Shown here: positions 1 through 9,230 of the stretch, in pieces
Position numbering within the stretch: position 1 is the stretch's first letter
Layout of the letters: every line of letters begins with the position of its first letter
Assembly: GCF_003003795.1 (NCBI RefSeq)
Contig: NZ_PVWK01000121.1
Coordinates: forward strand, 1-64,000
DNA from: Stenomitos frigidus ULC18
Lineage (GTDB): Bacteria; Cyanobacteriota; Cyanobacteriia; Leptolyngbyales; Leptolyngbyaceae
Direction of reading: 5' to 3'
DNA: 64,000 nucleotides
Program-made: the position numbers and the translations under genes
The notes under the pieces: model-generated
Told to the model about the DNA's origin: nothing
What the model saw: the letters and a program-made list of their open reading frames with translations, nothing else
Database searches by the model: none

Positions 1-177
1 GTTAAGTCCGTTCCGCTTGCGCTTCACTTCCTCTCGACCGCTTAGCCAATATAACGGTAAACCAAGAAGCGTGTCAAGCAAAAAGCTGAAGATTTTTTGG
101 TGAGGCTGAAACCGCCTCCCTACAGCTATTTGCGTTGAGTTAATCTCTAAGATGTAGAGATTAAGAGCAAGTACATT

Positions 178-1038
178 GTGAGCATTAAAGCAGTTTTGCC
201 ATCGTGGTTCGTTTTACAGCCACTCTTGCTGAGTTGGCTGAGCGAGGATATTGGCAGAGGCGATCGCACCACCGCTTCGCTTTTTCCCCAGGATGCTCCC
301 CCTGGCAAGGCAACATGGATTGCAAAGGAAGTTGGCGTCATCGCTGGGCTACCAATAGCGGCAAACGTTTTTTCTCTCCTGCATGGGCAGGTTAGCTTTG
401 ATGCGAAGGTCGCTGAGGGGGACATTGCAGAGCAGGGACAGACGATCGCATCTATTACAGGGTCGCTAGACACTCTGCTGACAGGCGAACGAGTTGCGCT
501 CAACTTAACCATGCGATTGAGCGGTATTGCGACGTTAGCCCGCAAGTATGTCGAGCAGATTGCCGATTTGCCTGCGCAGTTGGTGGATACGCGCAAGACG
601 ACGCCAGGACTACGCTTGCTGGAAAAGTACGCAACCCAGGTTGGTGGAGCAGTCAACCATCGCATGGGATTGGATGACGGTGTGATGATCAAGGACAATC
701 ACATTGCAGCGGCTGGAGGGATTGGAGCAGCGATCGCGCAAATCCGCCCGTCAATCCCTTATCCCTTGACAATTGAGGTCGAGACAGAGAATTTGGAGCA
801 AGTTAAAGAAGCGTTGCAGCATGGAGCCGATATCATCATGTTGGATAATATGCCGCTTGAGCGCATGCACCAGGCCGTTGCTCTGATTCGCCAGACGAAT
901 GATCGCATCAAGATTGAGGCTTCTGGCAATATCACGCTAGAAACCATTCGCTCGGTAGCTGAGACTGGGGTGGACTACATTTCAAGCAGTGCACCAGTGA
1001 CGCGATCGACGTGGCTAGATATAAGTATGAGGCTGTAA
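178..1038 (+). CDS. nadC: Nicotinate-nucleotide pyrophosphorylase (carboxylating)
   Basis: The 286-residue product is full length for NadC (quinolinate phosphoribosyltransferase), which converts quinolinate and PRPP to nicotinate mononucleotide, CO2 and PPi in de novo NAD synthesis in the cytosol. The N-terminal EDIGRGDRTT (about residues 23-32), DTRKTTPGLR (from about 137) and KDNHI (about 172) are family motifs for substrate binding. The C-terminal barrel end has EASGNI followed by GVDYIS. The start is GTG at 178; the family usually begins near this AVLPSW stretch, so I keep it. It stands alone, with a convergent peptidase gene 30 bp downstream. Confidence 0.96.
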   Translation: MSIKAVLPSWFVLQPLLLSWLSEDIGRGDRTTASLFPQDAPPGKATWIAKEVGVIAGLPIAANVFSLLHGQVSFDAKVAEGDIAEQGQTIASITGSLDTLLTGERVALNLTMRLSGIATLARKYVEQIADLPAQLVDTRKTTPGLRLLEKYATQVGGAVNHRMGLDDGVMIKDNHIAAAGGIGAAIAQIRPSIPYPLTIEVETENLEQVKEALQHGADIIMLDNMPLERMHQAVALIRQTNDRIKIEASGNITLETIRSVAETGVDYISSSAPVTRSTWLDISMRL

Positions 1039-1068
1039 GCTAGCTGCTTTTTCCAACTGCACAGCCGC

Positions 1069-1923
1069 TCAAAGTCCCGTGAGAAGACCTGTAGGTTTGC
1101 CTTTAATGCTAGTGACCACTCTGCCCCAGCCAGCTTCACCACCCTGATCCCAAAAAATACTTTGCATCGTGTCGTAGGTGTAAGTGTCGTAGGCACCGCC
1201 AATACCAATGTCGTAGTTGTTGCTTGCTCCGTGACGGGTACCGTAGGGATCGTGAACCAACCAAACTTTATTGACCGGATCGTGCCCGACGATGATGCAA
1301 ATGTGACCAGAGGACTTGTAAGCAAAGCCAGCGATGACTGGAATCTCTGCTTTAAGCGACAGAAGTACATCTTTTGAGGAGAGGGTGTAGCTGAAATAGG
1401 ACTCAATGCCTAAATCTTTCAAGGCTTTCGTTTGAGCATCGTGATCAGTTGTGTCGCCGTATTTCGCAACCAGACGCATGTAAACGGACTCTGGTTCAGC
1501 AAGACGTTGTTCTTTTGCTTTGGTAGTCAGTTCGCCCTTGAGCAAGTAGTTTGCCAACATGGTGTTGCTCGTGGTGTTGCATTGCCGCCAGTCGTACCAA
1601 ATTTGACCATCCCTGACGATTTGTTCATTGCCTAACTGACTGGCATAGGGTACGTTCAGCTTCACCAACTGAGGGAGTTCATCGCCCTCAAGCTTAACGT
1701 GAGGATCGTAGGCATAAACTGACTGTAATTTACTGGTGCCGTCTTTAGCCGTTAACGGCGATGCTAGCTTCAAGAGAAGATGCTGGTTGCGATCGGGCGC
1801 AGATTCAGTCACAGCAAAGCTGCTGCCTTTGGAGACAAGGACTTTTTCGGAATCAGCTAAATCGCTTGATCCTAAAAGGCGCTTTTTGAAAAATGTATCG
1901 GTTTTAACAGTGATTTTGAGCAT
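1069..1923 (-). CDS. C39-like cysteine peptidase domain protein
   Basis: The 284-residue protein has an N-terminal SH3-like beta region (about residues 1-80). A papain-like peptidase C39 family 2 domain follows. A candidate nucleophile Cys lies in WRQCNTTSNTM, a His in SGHICIIVGHD and an Asp in VHDPYG, so the three expected catalytic residues are present in order. No signal peptide or membrane segment is visible, so a cytosolic location is inferred unless export is non-classical. Related proteins act as hydrolases or transamidases of unknown substrate. The gene is convergent with nadC and has a long upstream spacer. Family assignment is firm; function is unknown. Confidence 0.8.
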   Translation of the reverse strand: MLKITVKTDTFFKKRLLGSSDLADSEKVLVSKGSSFAVTESAPDRNQHLLLKLASPLTAKDGTSKLQSVYAYDPHVKLEGDELPQLVKLNVPYASQLGNEQIVRDGQIWYDWRQCNTTSNTMLANYLLKGELTTKAKEQRLAEPESVYMRLVAKYGDTTDHDAQTKALKDLGIESYFSYTLSSKDVLLSLKAEIPVIAGFAYKSSGHICIIVGHDPVNKVWLVHDPYGTRHGASNNYDIGIGGAYDTYTYDTMQSIFWDQGGEAGWGRVVTSIKGKPTGLLTGL

Positions 1924-2330
1924 AGTGATAAATGTTAGTAGGCTTAGTTAGTCGCCAAGACTGCCTCTTGACTGCGATCGTTCAATCAATCTAAACGATC
2001 GCTGATTGCGCTCTTGAGTTAGCTCATAGCTCTAAGATTATCAGGAAGTCATTTGTATTCTTTAAGCACTAATTAAAGATCTGTCGCCTCGAAGCAGTGA
2101 CGACAAGTTCACAAAGTCAGCAGAAACGCTGAGCTTAAAATTCCCATTTCTACGCACCAGGCAACAATGGCATGGCAGCTTTTTCTGATTGATCATAACG
2201 GTTCAGGATACTGGCAGCTTGTGTCGTGAAAGAAGGGGAAATGGTCTGAGAAGCTGCGATCGAGCATCCAAGAAGAGTACGCTGGATTGGACACTGCCAA
2301 ATTTGCTACTCGAATTACGTTTTGTTTGTT
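1924..2330. other. Spacer between divergent peptidase and argS genes
   Basis: About 400 bases without a supportable gene. It must hold the two divergent promoters. I see CGATCG palindromes but no hairpin with a T-run and no recognised riboswitch. Confidence 0.5.
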
Positions 2331-4091
2331 ATGAATTCTACGATCGCCCAACTGAAAAATCGTTTTGCACAGGCATTAACAGCCGCTTTTGGTGCGGCTT
2401 ATGGAGCCACTGATCCCATTCTCGTACCTGCCAGCAATCCCAAGTTTGGCGATTATCAGGCGAATGTGTCGCTGTCGTTAGCAAAGCCGCTTGGTAAAGC
2501 ACCACGAGCGATCGCTGAGGAGATTGTGCAGCAGCTTGACGTGGCTGATCTGTGTGAAACGCCAACAGTTGCGGGACCTGGCTTTATTAATCTGACGCTG
2601 AAAACAAGTTATTTAGAGTCACAGATCAAAGCCATTCAGTCTGATCCGCGACTAGGAGTGGCACCGATTGCCCACCCTCAGCGTGTGATTGTGGATTATC
2701 CTAGCCCCAACATTGCGAAAGAGATGCATGTGGGACATTTGCGTCCTGCCATTATCGGAGACTGCATTGCCCGAATTCTAGAGTTTATTGGGCATGATGT
2801 CTTACGCATTAGCCACATCGGCGATTGGGGCACTCCGTTTGGGATGTTGATTGCCTACTTGCGTGCAGCCTATCCAGAAGCACTGACAGCGAATGAGTCC
2901 CTGGATTTGGGCGACCTGTCAACGTTTTATCGACAGGCAAAACAGCGGTTTGATGCAAACGAAGGATTTCGTGAAGCGGCGCGGTTGTCCGTGGTGCAGC
3001 TTCAGGCAGGCGATGAGGAAACGCTGCGTGCCTGGAAAATTGTGTGTGAACTGTCCAGCCGCTCCTATCGCGTCATCTATGACCTCATGGGTATTGCCCA
3101 CGTCCTTGAGCGTGGGGAATCGTTTTACAATCCCCTACTGGAAAGTGTGGTTGAAGATTTAAAGGCAACAGGATTACTGGTAGAGGATAACGGCGCACAG
3201 TGCGTCTTTCTGGAAGGCTTTACGAATAAAGAAGGCAAGCCACTACCGCTGATTGTACAAAAGTCGGATGGTGGCTACAACTATGCCACAACCGACCTGG
3301 CGGCGATTCGCTATCGAGTGAAGGAGGACAAAGTACAGCGGGTTATCTATCCGGTGGGGATGGAGCAAACGAATCACTTTGCCCAGATTTTTCAAGTAGG
3401 ACGACGGGCAGGCTGGATTACAGAGGCAGTGGAGTTTATCCATGCACCGTTTGGACTGGTGCTGGGGGAAGACAACAAGAAACTGAAGACGCGATCGGGC
3501 GAAGCGGTACGACTTCAGGATTTGCTAGACGAAGCGATCGCCCATGCTCGCACTGATCTTGAAGCGCGACTGAAAGAAGAAGAGCGGCAAGAGACGGCGG
3601 ACTTTATTGCCCATGCGTCTCAAGTAACGGGCATTAGCGCGATTAAGTACGCAGACTTAAGCCAGAATCGCACTAGTAACTACATCTTCAGCTACGACAA
3701 AATGCTCTCGCTGCAAGGGAATACGGCTCCTTACATGCTGTATGCCTATGTCCGCGTGCAAGGTATTAGCCGGAAAGGTCAGATCGATTTTGAGCAGTTG
3801 GGCGCTAATGCTGCGATCGTGCTGAAAGATGAATCCGAGCTAACGCTGGCAAAACACCTCCTGCAACTGGATGAAATCCTGGCACAGATTGATCAGGATC
3901 TGTTGCCAAATCGGCTCTGCCAATACCTGTTTGAGCTGAGTCAGAAGTTCAATCGGTTTTATGAGCAGTGTCCAATTTTGGATGCTGATGAACCATTACG
4001 AACCTCGCGGCTGATTTTGGCTGATTTGACAGCACGATCGCTCAAGCTAGGACTCTCTCTACTCGGTATTCCTGTGCTGGAACGAATGTAG
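2331..4091 (+). CDS. argS: Arginyl-tRNA synthetase
   Basis: This class I synthetase charges tRNA-Arg with arginine using ATP. The 586-residue product has the N-terminal additional domain (about 1-115). The HIGH-type signature appears as HVGH (about 133-136) in [18 protein letters not shown] degenerate KMSKS-like loop (KKLKTRSGE, about 383) and a C-terminal DALR anticodon-binding domain ending [11 protein letters not shown] complete it. I chose ATG at 2331 rather than an in-frame TTG nine bases upstream because MNSTIAQL matches the usual family start. It is monocistronic and convergent with the small secreted-protein gene. Confidence 0.97.
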   Translation: MNSTIAQLKNRFAQALTAAFGAAYGATDPILVPASNPKFGDYQANVSLSLAKPLGKAPRAIAEEIVQQLDVADLCETPTVAGPGFINLTLKTSYLESQIKAIQSDPRLGVAPIAHPQRVIVDYPSPNIAKEMHVGHLRPAIIGDCIARILEFIGHDVLRISHIGDWGTPFGMLIAYLRAAYPEALTANESLDLGDLSTFYRQAKQRFDANEGFREAARLSVVQLQAGDEETLRAWKIVCELSSRSYRVIYDLMGIAHVLERGESFYNPLLESVVEDLKATGLLVEDNGAQCVFLEGFTNKEGKPLPLIVQKSDGGYNYATTDLAAIRYRVKEDKVQRVIYPVGMEQTNHFAQIFQVGRRAGWITEAVEFIHAPFGLVLGEDNKKLKTRSGEAVRLQDLLDEAIAHARTDLEARLKEEERQETADFIAHASQVTGISAIKYADLSQNRTSNYIFSYDKMLSLQGNTAPYMLYAYVRVQGISRKGQIDFEQLGANAAIVLKDESELTLAKHLLQLDEILAQIDQDLLPNRLCQYLFELSQKFNRFYEQCPILDADEPLRTSRLILADLTARSLKLGLSLLGIPVLERM

Positions 4092-4114
4092 AAGCCTGGG
4101 AATCAGGAGTCGAA

Positions 4115-4498
4115 CTACTTTAAACCCTGATTCAAGCGATTAGGTGTAGAAAAGGGCTGGACTGGTTTGATGGTTGGGTTTCCTAGCCCACCGTTGGGGC
4201 TGTTAGGAACCAGGAAACTACCAGAGGAATTAATCGTCCTGCCATTCGTGGTGATAAGGCTGCCATCCGGGTAGTAATAGGTGTTGGAGCCATTTGCACC
4301 TGGCATAGTGACGCTGGGATTAACAACCGTTCCAGTAGGGGTAACGATCGCGCCACCCTGATAAATGCGTGTGCCCGATGGGTGGCTAAGCAAGTTACCA
4401 GTATTCCCAGAATTTGTGGGTGCGACCTGAGCATTCACGGCTGTTGTGATGAGACCAGCAAACACACTCAACAAACTACGCAAAAGCAGAATTTTCAT
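4115..4498 (-). CDS. Small predicted secreted protein
   Basis: The 127-residue product begins with a Sec-type signal peptide (KILLLRSLLSVFAGLITTAVNA, likely cleaved after VNA near residue 23). The mature part is rich in Gly, Ser, Thr, Asn and Pro, with turn-like repeats such as YYPDGSLITTNGR. That suggests a short beta-rich periplasmic or surface protein. I do not recognise a named family. It is divergent from the ferritin-like gene, sharing the spacer from 4499. Coding is supported by the clear signal peptide and an ATG start. Confidence 0.65.
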   Translation of the reverse strand: MKILLLRSLLSVFAGLITTAVNAQVAPTNSGNTGNLLSHPSGTRIYQGGAIVTPTGTVVNPSVTMPGANGSNTYYYPDGSLITTNGRTINSSGSFLVPNSPNGGLGNPTIKPVQPFSTPNRLNQGLK

Positions 4499-4614
4499 GC
4501 GGAATTTTAGTGAACCGCCTTGATCTTAGATCAACTGCTGTATCTACAACCGTTCATCAAAAGGGGGAGCTGGAGCCAATTCACATTCATCGCTTTGACA
4601 CAGGTGTGAGAACT

Positions 4615-5580
4615 ATGACTGACACAGCACAGCACAAAGGGTACGAGAGAGAAATCGCAATCCAGCCTGATTCTCATCCTGGCTACGTTCAAGTGCAACG
4701 CCAACTTCGCGCTTTAATTGATCGCCATCTTTCAAACGAACATCTTCACGATCGCCTGCAAGATTTACCCATTCAATTTGCTAATCCACAGCCACGTCCC
4801 TGGCAACCGATCGATTGGCACGCGATCGAGCGCCACCAAATTGTAGACATTGATCCCAATGTCTTTTTAGCGATTCTTGTAGGAGCGATCGATACTGAAG
4901 CCCCCATTCGGCAATACACACAGACCAGTCGGCAATATCTAGAAGAGCTGCATCCCCAGCTTGCCCGCTTTGTCGGAGGCACGATCGCGTCAAACGGTAC
5001 ATTGCTGGAACCAGGCTTGTGGGAAAAAGAAGAGCGCCAGCATACGCCATCTCTGCTCAAAATCTATGCTCAACTAACAGGCGAAAAAGTTACGCCAACG
5101 CCCCGCGAAGCACGATCGTACCAGCCATCTGATAGCCCTCGTCTGGATCTCTATCGGCACGGTCTGCATCGCATTGCCACCGAATATGGTGCGACTTGCC
5201 TCTACCTCTGGTTAATGGCACACACGACTGGAGCTTTACGCACCGTCCTGGAAGAATTGACGCAGGACGAAATCAACCACATGACCAAATTCTGGGGTTT
5301 TGGCATCTGGGCCTATCCTGAAGCATCGCCACTTTGGGTTTGCCGCACTTTGTTGCAAACGACAAACGGTCGCCCAACCTATAGCCGCGATCGCAGCAGT
5401 CTTGTTGGAACCTTACATCGCATGACAGGAGTCCTCCACTGGCCAGACTGGACTTGGACGAACCGCGCAACCTTTGCATACACATGCACCTGCATCTTGC
5501 AACGCTTGTGGGGTTGGAGCAATAGCCTGACTCCGGAGTATTTGGCAGGGTTGTTTGAAGAGAAAACGGACGGGGAATAG
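4615..5580 (+). CDS. Ferritin-like domain protein
   Basis: The predicted 321-residue protein resembles cyanobacterial ferritin-like helical proteins. Candidate metal ligands occur in EKEERQH and in LEELTQDEINH, two E/H-rich helices spaced as in diiron carboxylate proteins. The substrate is unknown. The frame stays open up to a GTG at 4510, but that start would overlap the promoter of the divergent gene. The ATG at 4615 (MTDTAQHKGYERE) begins the conserved-looking part, so I prefer it. A GAGTTTT tandem repeat starts right at the stop codon. Function remains an inference from the fold. Confidence 0.7.
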   Translation: MTDTAQHKGYEREIAIQPDSHPGYVQVQRQLRALIDRHLSNEHLHDRLQDLPIQFANPQPRPWQPIDWHAIERHQIVDIDPNVFLAILVGAIDTEAPIRQYTQTSRQYLEELHPQLARFVGGTIASNGTLLEPGLWEKEERQHTPSLLKIYAQLTGEKVTPTPREARSYQPSDSPRLDLYRHGLHRIATEYGATCLYLWLMAHTTGALRTVLEELTQDEINHMTKFWGFGIWAYPEASPLWVCRTLLQTTNGRPTYSRDRSSLVGTLHRMTGVLHWPDWTWTNRATFAYTCTCILQRLWGWSNSLTPEYLAGLFEEKTDGE

Positions 5581-5605
5581 AGTTTTGAGTTTTGAGTTTT
5601 GAGTT
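5580..5605. repeat. GAGTTTT heptamer tandem repeat
   Basis: About 3.7 tandem copies of GAGTTTT lie immediately after the ferritin-like gene. The same heptamer appears at 24881-24900 and inside radA at about 16206-16222. It fits the short tandemly repeated repetitive sequences typical of filamentous cyanobacteria. Confidence 0.85.
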
Positions 5606-5630
5606 AACCAGAACCGATACATCTACAGTT

Positions 5631-6002
5631 CTAGGGCTTCTGAGCAGGGGAATTCGGGAACGTCATATCAAAACTGTCCTTCTCATCATCGATTTTCCCT
5701 TGCCAGCGGTAGGTGCGTAGATTCACGCGTCCTTGAGCATTGAACTGGAGGCCTTCGGCTTCGAGGAGCGATCGCTGTAAATGATCGCTGCCATACCGCA
5801 CAGGCGATTCCGAAATCTCTCCCTTTGAGTTAATCACTCGATGCCAGGGGATGTCAGCTTCTGGCGCAACACGAAACAGTGCATAGCCTACTAGTCGTGC
5901 CCGTCCTGGTAAGTTTGCCAATTCTGCCACCTGCCCATAGGTTGCTACCTGACCGTAGGGAATTTGTTGCACGATCGCGTAGATAGCTTCGTAGGAAGAC
6001 AT
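5631..6002 (-). CDS. Alkyltransferase-like (ATL) DNA-binding protein, MGMT family
   Basis: The 123-residue protein is the MGMT C-terminal DNA-binding domain alone. The helix-turn-helix region includes IPYGQVATYGQVAELANLPGRARLVGYALF. The methyl-acceptor motif PCHRV is replaced by PWHRV (IPWHRVINSKG), so it lacks the reactive cysteine and cannot repair O6-alkylguanine directly. Known ATL proteins bind O6-alkylguanine and hand the lesion to nucleotide excision repair. The start is ATG at 6002. It is followed at about 60 bp by another DNA-metabolism gene in the same direction (upstream on this strand), which hints at co-transcription. Confidence 0.9.
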   Translation of the reverse strand: MSSYEAIYAIVQQIPYGQVATYGQVAELANLPGRARLVGYALFRVAPEADIPWHRVINSKGEISESPVRYGSDHLQRSLLEAEGLQFNAQGRVNLRTYRWQGKIDDEKDSFDMTFPNSPAQKP

Positions 6003-6061
6003 GGAGGAAAGGCTAAAGAGATAAAGGCTAAAAGCTAAGGACTCATTTTATCCTTCATACT

Positions 6062-6766
6062 TTAGCCTTCATACTTCTCTCTTCCCCCCTGCCGCCGCCA
6101 GAAGATGGCAACTCGTTCTTCCCACTGCTGCCAGTAGTACATAATAGTTTCCAAATCAAACCAAAAGACTTCGGCGGGCAGATCGGGGATAGCGATCGCC
6201 AACAGGGCATGGTGCAAGTTCAAATCGTAGTCTGGATAGGTGTGCTGCACGGCTCCCCAATAGGCAACGACTTGTAAGGGGTAGTCGTTCAGGCGCTCAA
6301 GCGAATGTTTGGGGCGATCGGCGGTTTTCCATTCGCAGAGACATGCAACGCCGTCATAACTGGCAACGCAATCGACCTTTCCGGCATAGCCAAGATCATG
6401 ATGAAAGACAGTCCCTTCGAGCAGTCGTACCTCATCGATCGCCAGGACAACAGGTTTGATGCTCTCCCAGTAAGGTTTGATCCCATCGGGACAGGTCACG
6501 ACTTCGCCTTGTAAATAGCGCTGCACGTGCTTGTGAGTGCCTGTACCGCGCCGACTGGCAGTGCTGCTAATGCGAGTGGCTTCCTCTGCGCCGACTCGTT
6601 CTTTCCAATGAGCCAGGGCATCTCGCTGCTGCTGCGATCGCGTCGCGTTGAGAATTGTGCTCACACTGGGCAAGCGATCGCCGCGATCGTTCACGTAATA
6701 TTGCCTACCGTTCTGCCGCTCTTGTTTCGCACTCAGCATAGGAAGCGCTTGAGAATCAGAAATCAT
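6062..6766 (-). CDS. PD-(D/E)XK exonuclease family protein (MGME1-like)
   Basis: The 234-residue protein carries a PD-(D/E)XK nuclease core. GYAGKVDCVASYDG supplies the acidic residue, and CLCEWKTADRPK supplies the E-x-K pair. The downstream helix contains YPLQVVAYWGAV, a QxxxY-type motif seen in RecB/Cas4/MGME1 relatives. N-terminal SVSTILNAT and GTGTHKHVQRYL also resemble MGME1-like exonucleases. It may trim single-stranded DNA ends; the substrate is inferred from family only. It lies between nth and the ATL gene, all on the minus strand, so a small DNA repair cluster is plausible. Confidence 0.75.
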   Translation of the reverse strand: MISDSQALPMLSAKQERQNGRQYYVNDRGDRLPSVSTILNATRSQQQRDALAHWKERVGAEEATRISSTASRRGTGTHKHVQRYLQGEVVTCPDGIKPYWESIKPVVLAIDEVRLLEGTVFHHDLGYAGKVDCVASYDGVACLCEWKTADRPKHSLERLNDYPLQVVAYWGAVQHTYPDYDLNLHHALLAIAIPDLPAEVFWFDLETIMYYWQQWEERVAIFWRRQGGREKYEG

Positions 6767-6865
6767 GACGTTGCAATGATGACAGTCTGCCTGGATTGTA
6801 GTCTTTCTGTACTGCTTTTACTGACACCCAACGTTAACCTTTTACTACTCCCTACTCCCCACTCT

Positions 6866-7561
6866 CTAACGATGAGACTGCACACCCACTTGCTGACACA
6901 TTGCAAGCAGCGGACAGGTCGAGCAACGCGGTAGCTCTCCGGTGCAAATGTGTTTGCCGAAGGGCACTAACCGTTCGTTGATTTCAATCCAGTAGCGCTG
7001 GGGTAACTTTGCTTCTAGCGCTTTCAGCGTTTTTTCGGGTGTGCGCGTTTGCACATAGCCCCAGCGGTTGGTCACGCGATGGACGTGGATATCCACGCTA
7101 ATCGACGGTTGCTTGCAGGCAATGCCCAGCGTGAGGTTGGCGCATTTAGGGCCGACGCCGGCAAACGAGACAAGCGTATCGAAATCGCACGGCAGCTCGT
7201 CACCATAGGTATCGACAATTTGACGAGCGATCGCCCAAATTTGGGGTGCCTTGGTTTCGTGGAAGGTAGAGTCACGAATGAGATCTTCAATCTCTTCAGT
7301 GGTCAGGCGCAACATTGCCACTGGAGTGCGGGCGCGATCGAGCAGCTTGATGGCAACTGGAAGCGAGGTTTCATCCCGCGTGCGAATGGAGATAATACAG
7401 GCAATGAGCTGCTCAAACGGTGATGTGTAGCCCAGTTCTGCCAACGCAAACATCGCTGCTTTCGGAAAAGGACGTACGGCATCCCGCAGCAGTTCTATTG
7501 CCTGATCAATCTCGAATGGTTGTTTTTGATCCACAGTGAGTCCAGTAAACGTCTCAGTCAA
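6866..7561 (-). CDS. nth: Endonuclease III (DNA glycosylase/AP lyase)
   Basis: The 231-residue protein has the helix-hairpin-helix GVGPKCAN with the catalytic Lys and, downstream, the catalytic Asp in SVDIHVHRV. The C-terminal 4Fe-4S ligands are C-x6-C-x2-C-x5-C (CTGELPRCSTCPLLAMC). It removes oxidised pyrimidines and nicks the abasic site in base excision repair. The start at 7561 is TTG. It is divergent from mtnP across about 90 bp. The Lys, Asp and cluster ligands are all intact, so it should be active. Confidence 0.93.
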   Translation of the reverse strand: MTETFTGLTVDQKQPFEIDQAIELLRDAVRPFPKAAMFALAELGYTSPFEQLIACIISIRTRDETSLPVAIKLLDRARTPVAMLRLTTEEIEDLIRDSTFHETKAPQIWAIARQIVDTYGDELPCDFDTLVSFAGVGPKCANLTLGIACKQPSISVDIHVHRVTNRWGYVQTRTPEKTLKALEAKLPQRYWIEINERLVPFGKHICTGELPRCSTCPLLAMCQQVGVQSHR

Positions 7562-7654
7562 GGCAAAGGTTCATCCATTATTCAGCCTTCATCCCTTATC
7601 CTTCATCCCTCCTCAAACAGGTAGAATATCTACGACCACAGTAAGGAACTCACC

Positions 7655-8527
7655 ATGTCTCAGGCAGCGATCGGCATTATTGGCGGCAGCGGACTCTACA
7701 AAATGGAGGCGCTGAAGGATGTAGAAGAGGTGACGATCAACACTCCCTTTGGCAAACCCTCTGATGCAATTATTTTGGGGACGATCGACGGCACACGGGT
7801 GGCCTTTCTAGCACGGCATGGCAGAAACCACCATCTCACACCCTCAGAACTGCCGTTTCGCGCCAATATCTATGCGATGAAAAGCTTGGGCGTGCAGTAT
7901 CTAATCTCCGCTTCAGCCGTTGGGTCACTCAAGCAAGAAGCCAAGCCATTGGATATGGTGGTACCCGATCAGTTTATCGATCGTACCAAAAACCGCGTTT
8001 CCACCTTCTTTGGCGATGGCATCGTTGCCCACATTGCCTTTGGCGATCCCGTCTGTCACAATCTGGCAGGCGTTCTCGCTGATGCAGTCGCCAGCCTCAA
8101 TCTTACCGATGTCACCCTGCATCGCGGCGGCACCTACGTCTGCATGGAAGGTCCTGCCTTTTCGACTAAAGCCGAATCCAACCTGTATCGCAGTTGGGAT
8201 GCAACCATCATCGGCATGACGAATCTGCCAGAGGCAAAGCTGGCGAGAGAGGCAGAGATTGCCTACGCCACCTTAGCGCTGGTCACTGACTACGACTGCT
8301 GGCACCCCGACCACGACAGCGTGACCGTCGATCTCGTCATTGCCAATCTTCAGCGCAATGCCGTCAATGCTCAAAAAGTGATTCAAGAAACCGTGCGTCG
8401 CCTCAGCGAAAATCCGCCTACATCGGATGCTCATTCAGCACTTAAGTACGCGATTCTCACGCCGCTGGATAAAGTTTCGGCTGCAACAAAGGAAAAGCTG
8501 AATTTGCTACTCAAAAAGTATCTTTAA
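7655..8527 (+). CDS. mtnP: S-methyl-5'-thioadenosine phosphorylase
   Basis: The 290-residue protein phosphorolyses methylthioadenosine, a by-product of polyamine and SAM metabolism, to adenine and methylthioribose-1-phosphate. GGSGLYKM (residues 10-17), [18 protein letters not shown] and [13 protein letters not shown] are phosphate- and nucleoside-binding motifs of the MtnP branch. It also has [15 protein letters not shown] and DYDCWH. The ATG start at 7655 follows AAGGAACTCACC, a plausible ribosome site. It is a single gene; the antitoxin gene starts 59 bp after its stop. Confidence 0.96.
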   Translation: MSQAAIGIIGGSGLYKMEALKDVEEVTINTPFGKPSDAIILGTIDGTRVAFLARHGRNHHLTPSELPFRANIYAMKSLGVQYLISASAVGSLKQEAKPLDMVVPDQFIDRTKNRVSTFFGDGIVAHIAFGDPVCHNLAGVLADAVASLNLTDVTLHRGGTYVCMEGPAFSTKAESNLYRSWDATIIGMTNLPEAKLAREAEIAYATLALVTDYDCWHPDHDSVTVDLVIANLQRNAVNAQKVIQETVRRLSENPPTSDAHSALKYAILTPLDKVSAATKEKLNLLLKKYL

Positions 8528-8586
8528 GGAATAGCAGAGTAAGCAATAAACAATTGGGCAACCTGAAAAGCTGTTGGAGGCAAAAT

Positions 8587-8823
8587 ATGCACCAGGTTAA
8601 TCTCAAGGAGGAGGCTTCCCAACTGGCAGCACTCATTGAAGAAGTCGCTAGCGGTGAAGAAGTTGTGATTACACGTAGCGATGGTACATCGTTTCAGATT
8701 GTGCAGCTTAATACTGCAAAACCTCGTCCTAAGTTTGGCAGCGCAAAGGGCTTGGTGAGCCTATCTGACGATTTTGATGCGCCCTTGGAGGATTTTGAGG
8801 ACTATGTTTTGCTGTGTCAATGA
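8587..8823 (+). CDS. Phd/YefM family antitoxin, apparently orphan
   Basis: The 78-residue protein begins MHQVNLKEEASQLAALIEEVASGEEVVITRSDG, the N-terminal DNA-binding fold of type II Phd/YefM antitoxins. I chose ATG at 8587 because GGAGG lies 6 bases before it; an upstream in-frame ATG at 8554 lacks this. These antitoxins normally neutralise a VapC or Doc toxin encoded just downstream. Here the frame ends in EDYVLLCQ, and no PIN-domain ORF follows in either frame up to 8880. The partner therefore seems lost or is encoded elsewhere. Confidence 0.85.
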   Translation: MHQVNLKEEASQLAALIEEVASGEEVVITRSDGTSFQIVQLNTAKPRPKFGSAKGLVSLSDDFDAPLEDFEDYVLLCQ

Positions 8824-8878
8824 GAACTCGCATTACCGATACTTCTCGGTGAGGTAGTTAGTGTAGTTCTCATCAGGA

Positions 8879-9085
8879 TCAAGATCTCCTGATGGTTGTT
8901 GACTCTGAGCAATCCCCCGGAAGGGGAGATAAGTTTCCCCGTTCTAGCACAAGAGAATTTTCCTGATTATGAACGCCTGAATCGGTATCAAATTCCAGGC
9001 TTCCAACGAGCTTTTCTGCCAGAAGCGTCCTGGATGCATGAGGGAGAGCGAGAAGTTCTTCGGTTAGCTGCTCAATCGATCGCAT
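8879..9085 (-). pseudogene. Decayed addiction-module antitoxin (PF09720-type) remnant
   Basis: The first 35 or so residues (MRSIEQLTEELLALPHASR, then TLLAEKLVGSLEF) match the putative addiction-module component family, which pairs with RelE-type toxins. After FDTD the expected sequence is replaced by unrelated residues ending RRS and a stop at 8879. A frameshift or deletion is likely. No RelE-like ORF is nearby. The frame is open further upstream to 9127, but the ATG at 9085 begins the conserved part. Confidence 0.6.
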
Positions 9086-9230
9086 AGATCCTCGCAGAAT
9101 AATAAGGGGTGTTTGTCGAGCGATCACCCATTTGACCTAGCTGCGACTTCTCACAAACTGATATTAACTCAAACTATATTAAAGAGCACTCACTTCTTTC
9201 CAACGGAATGTTCATTTAATAAGCGAAACC

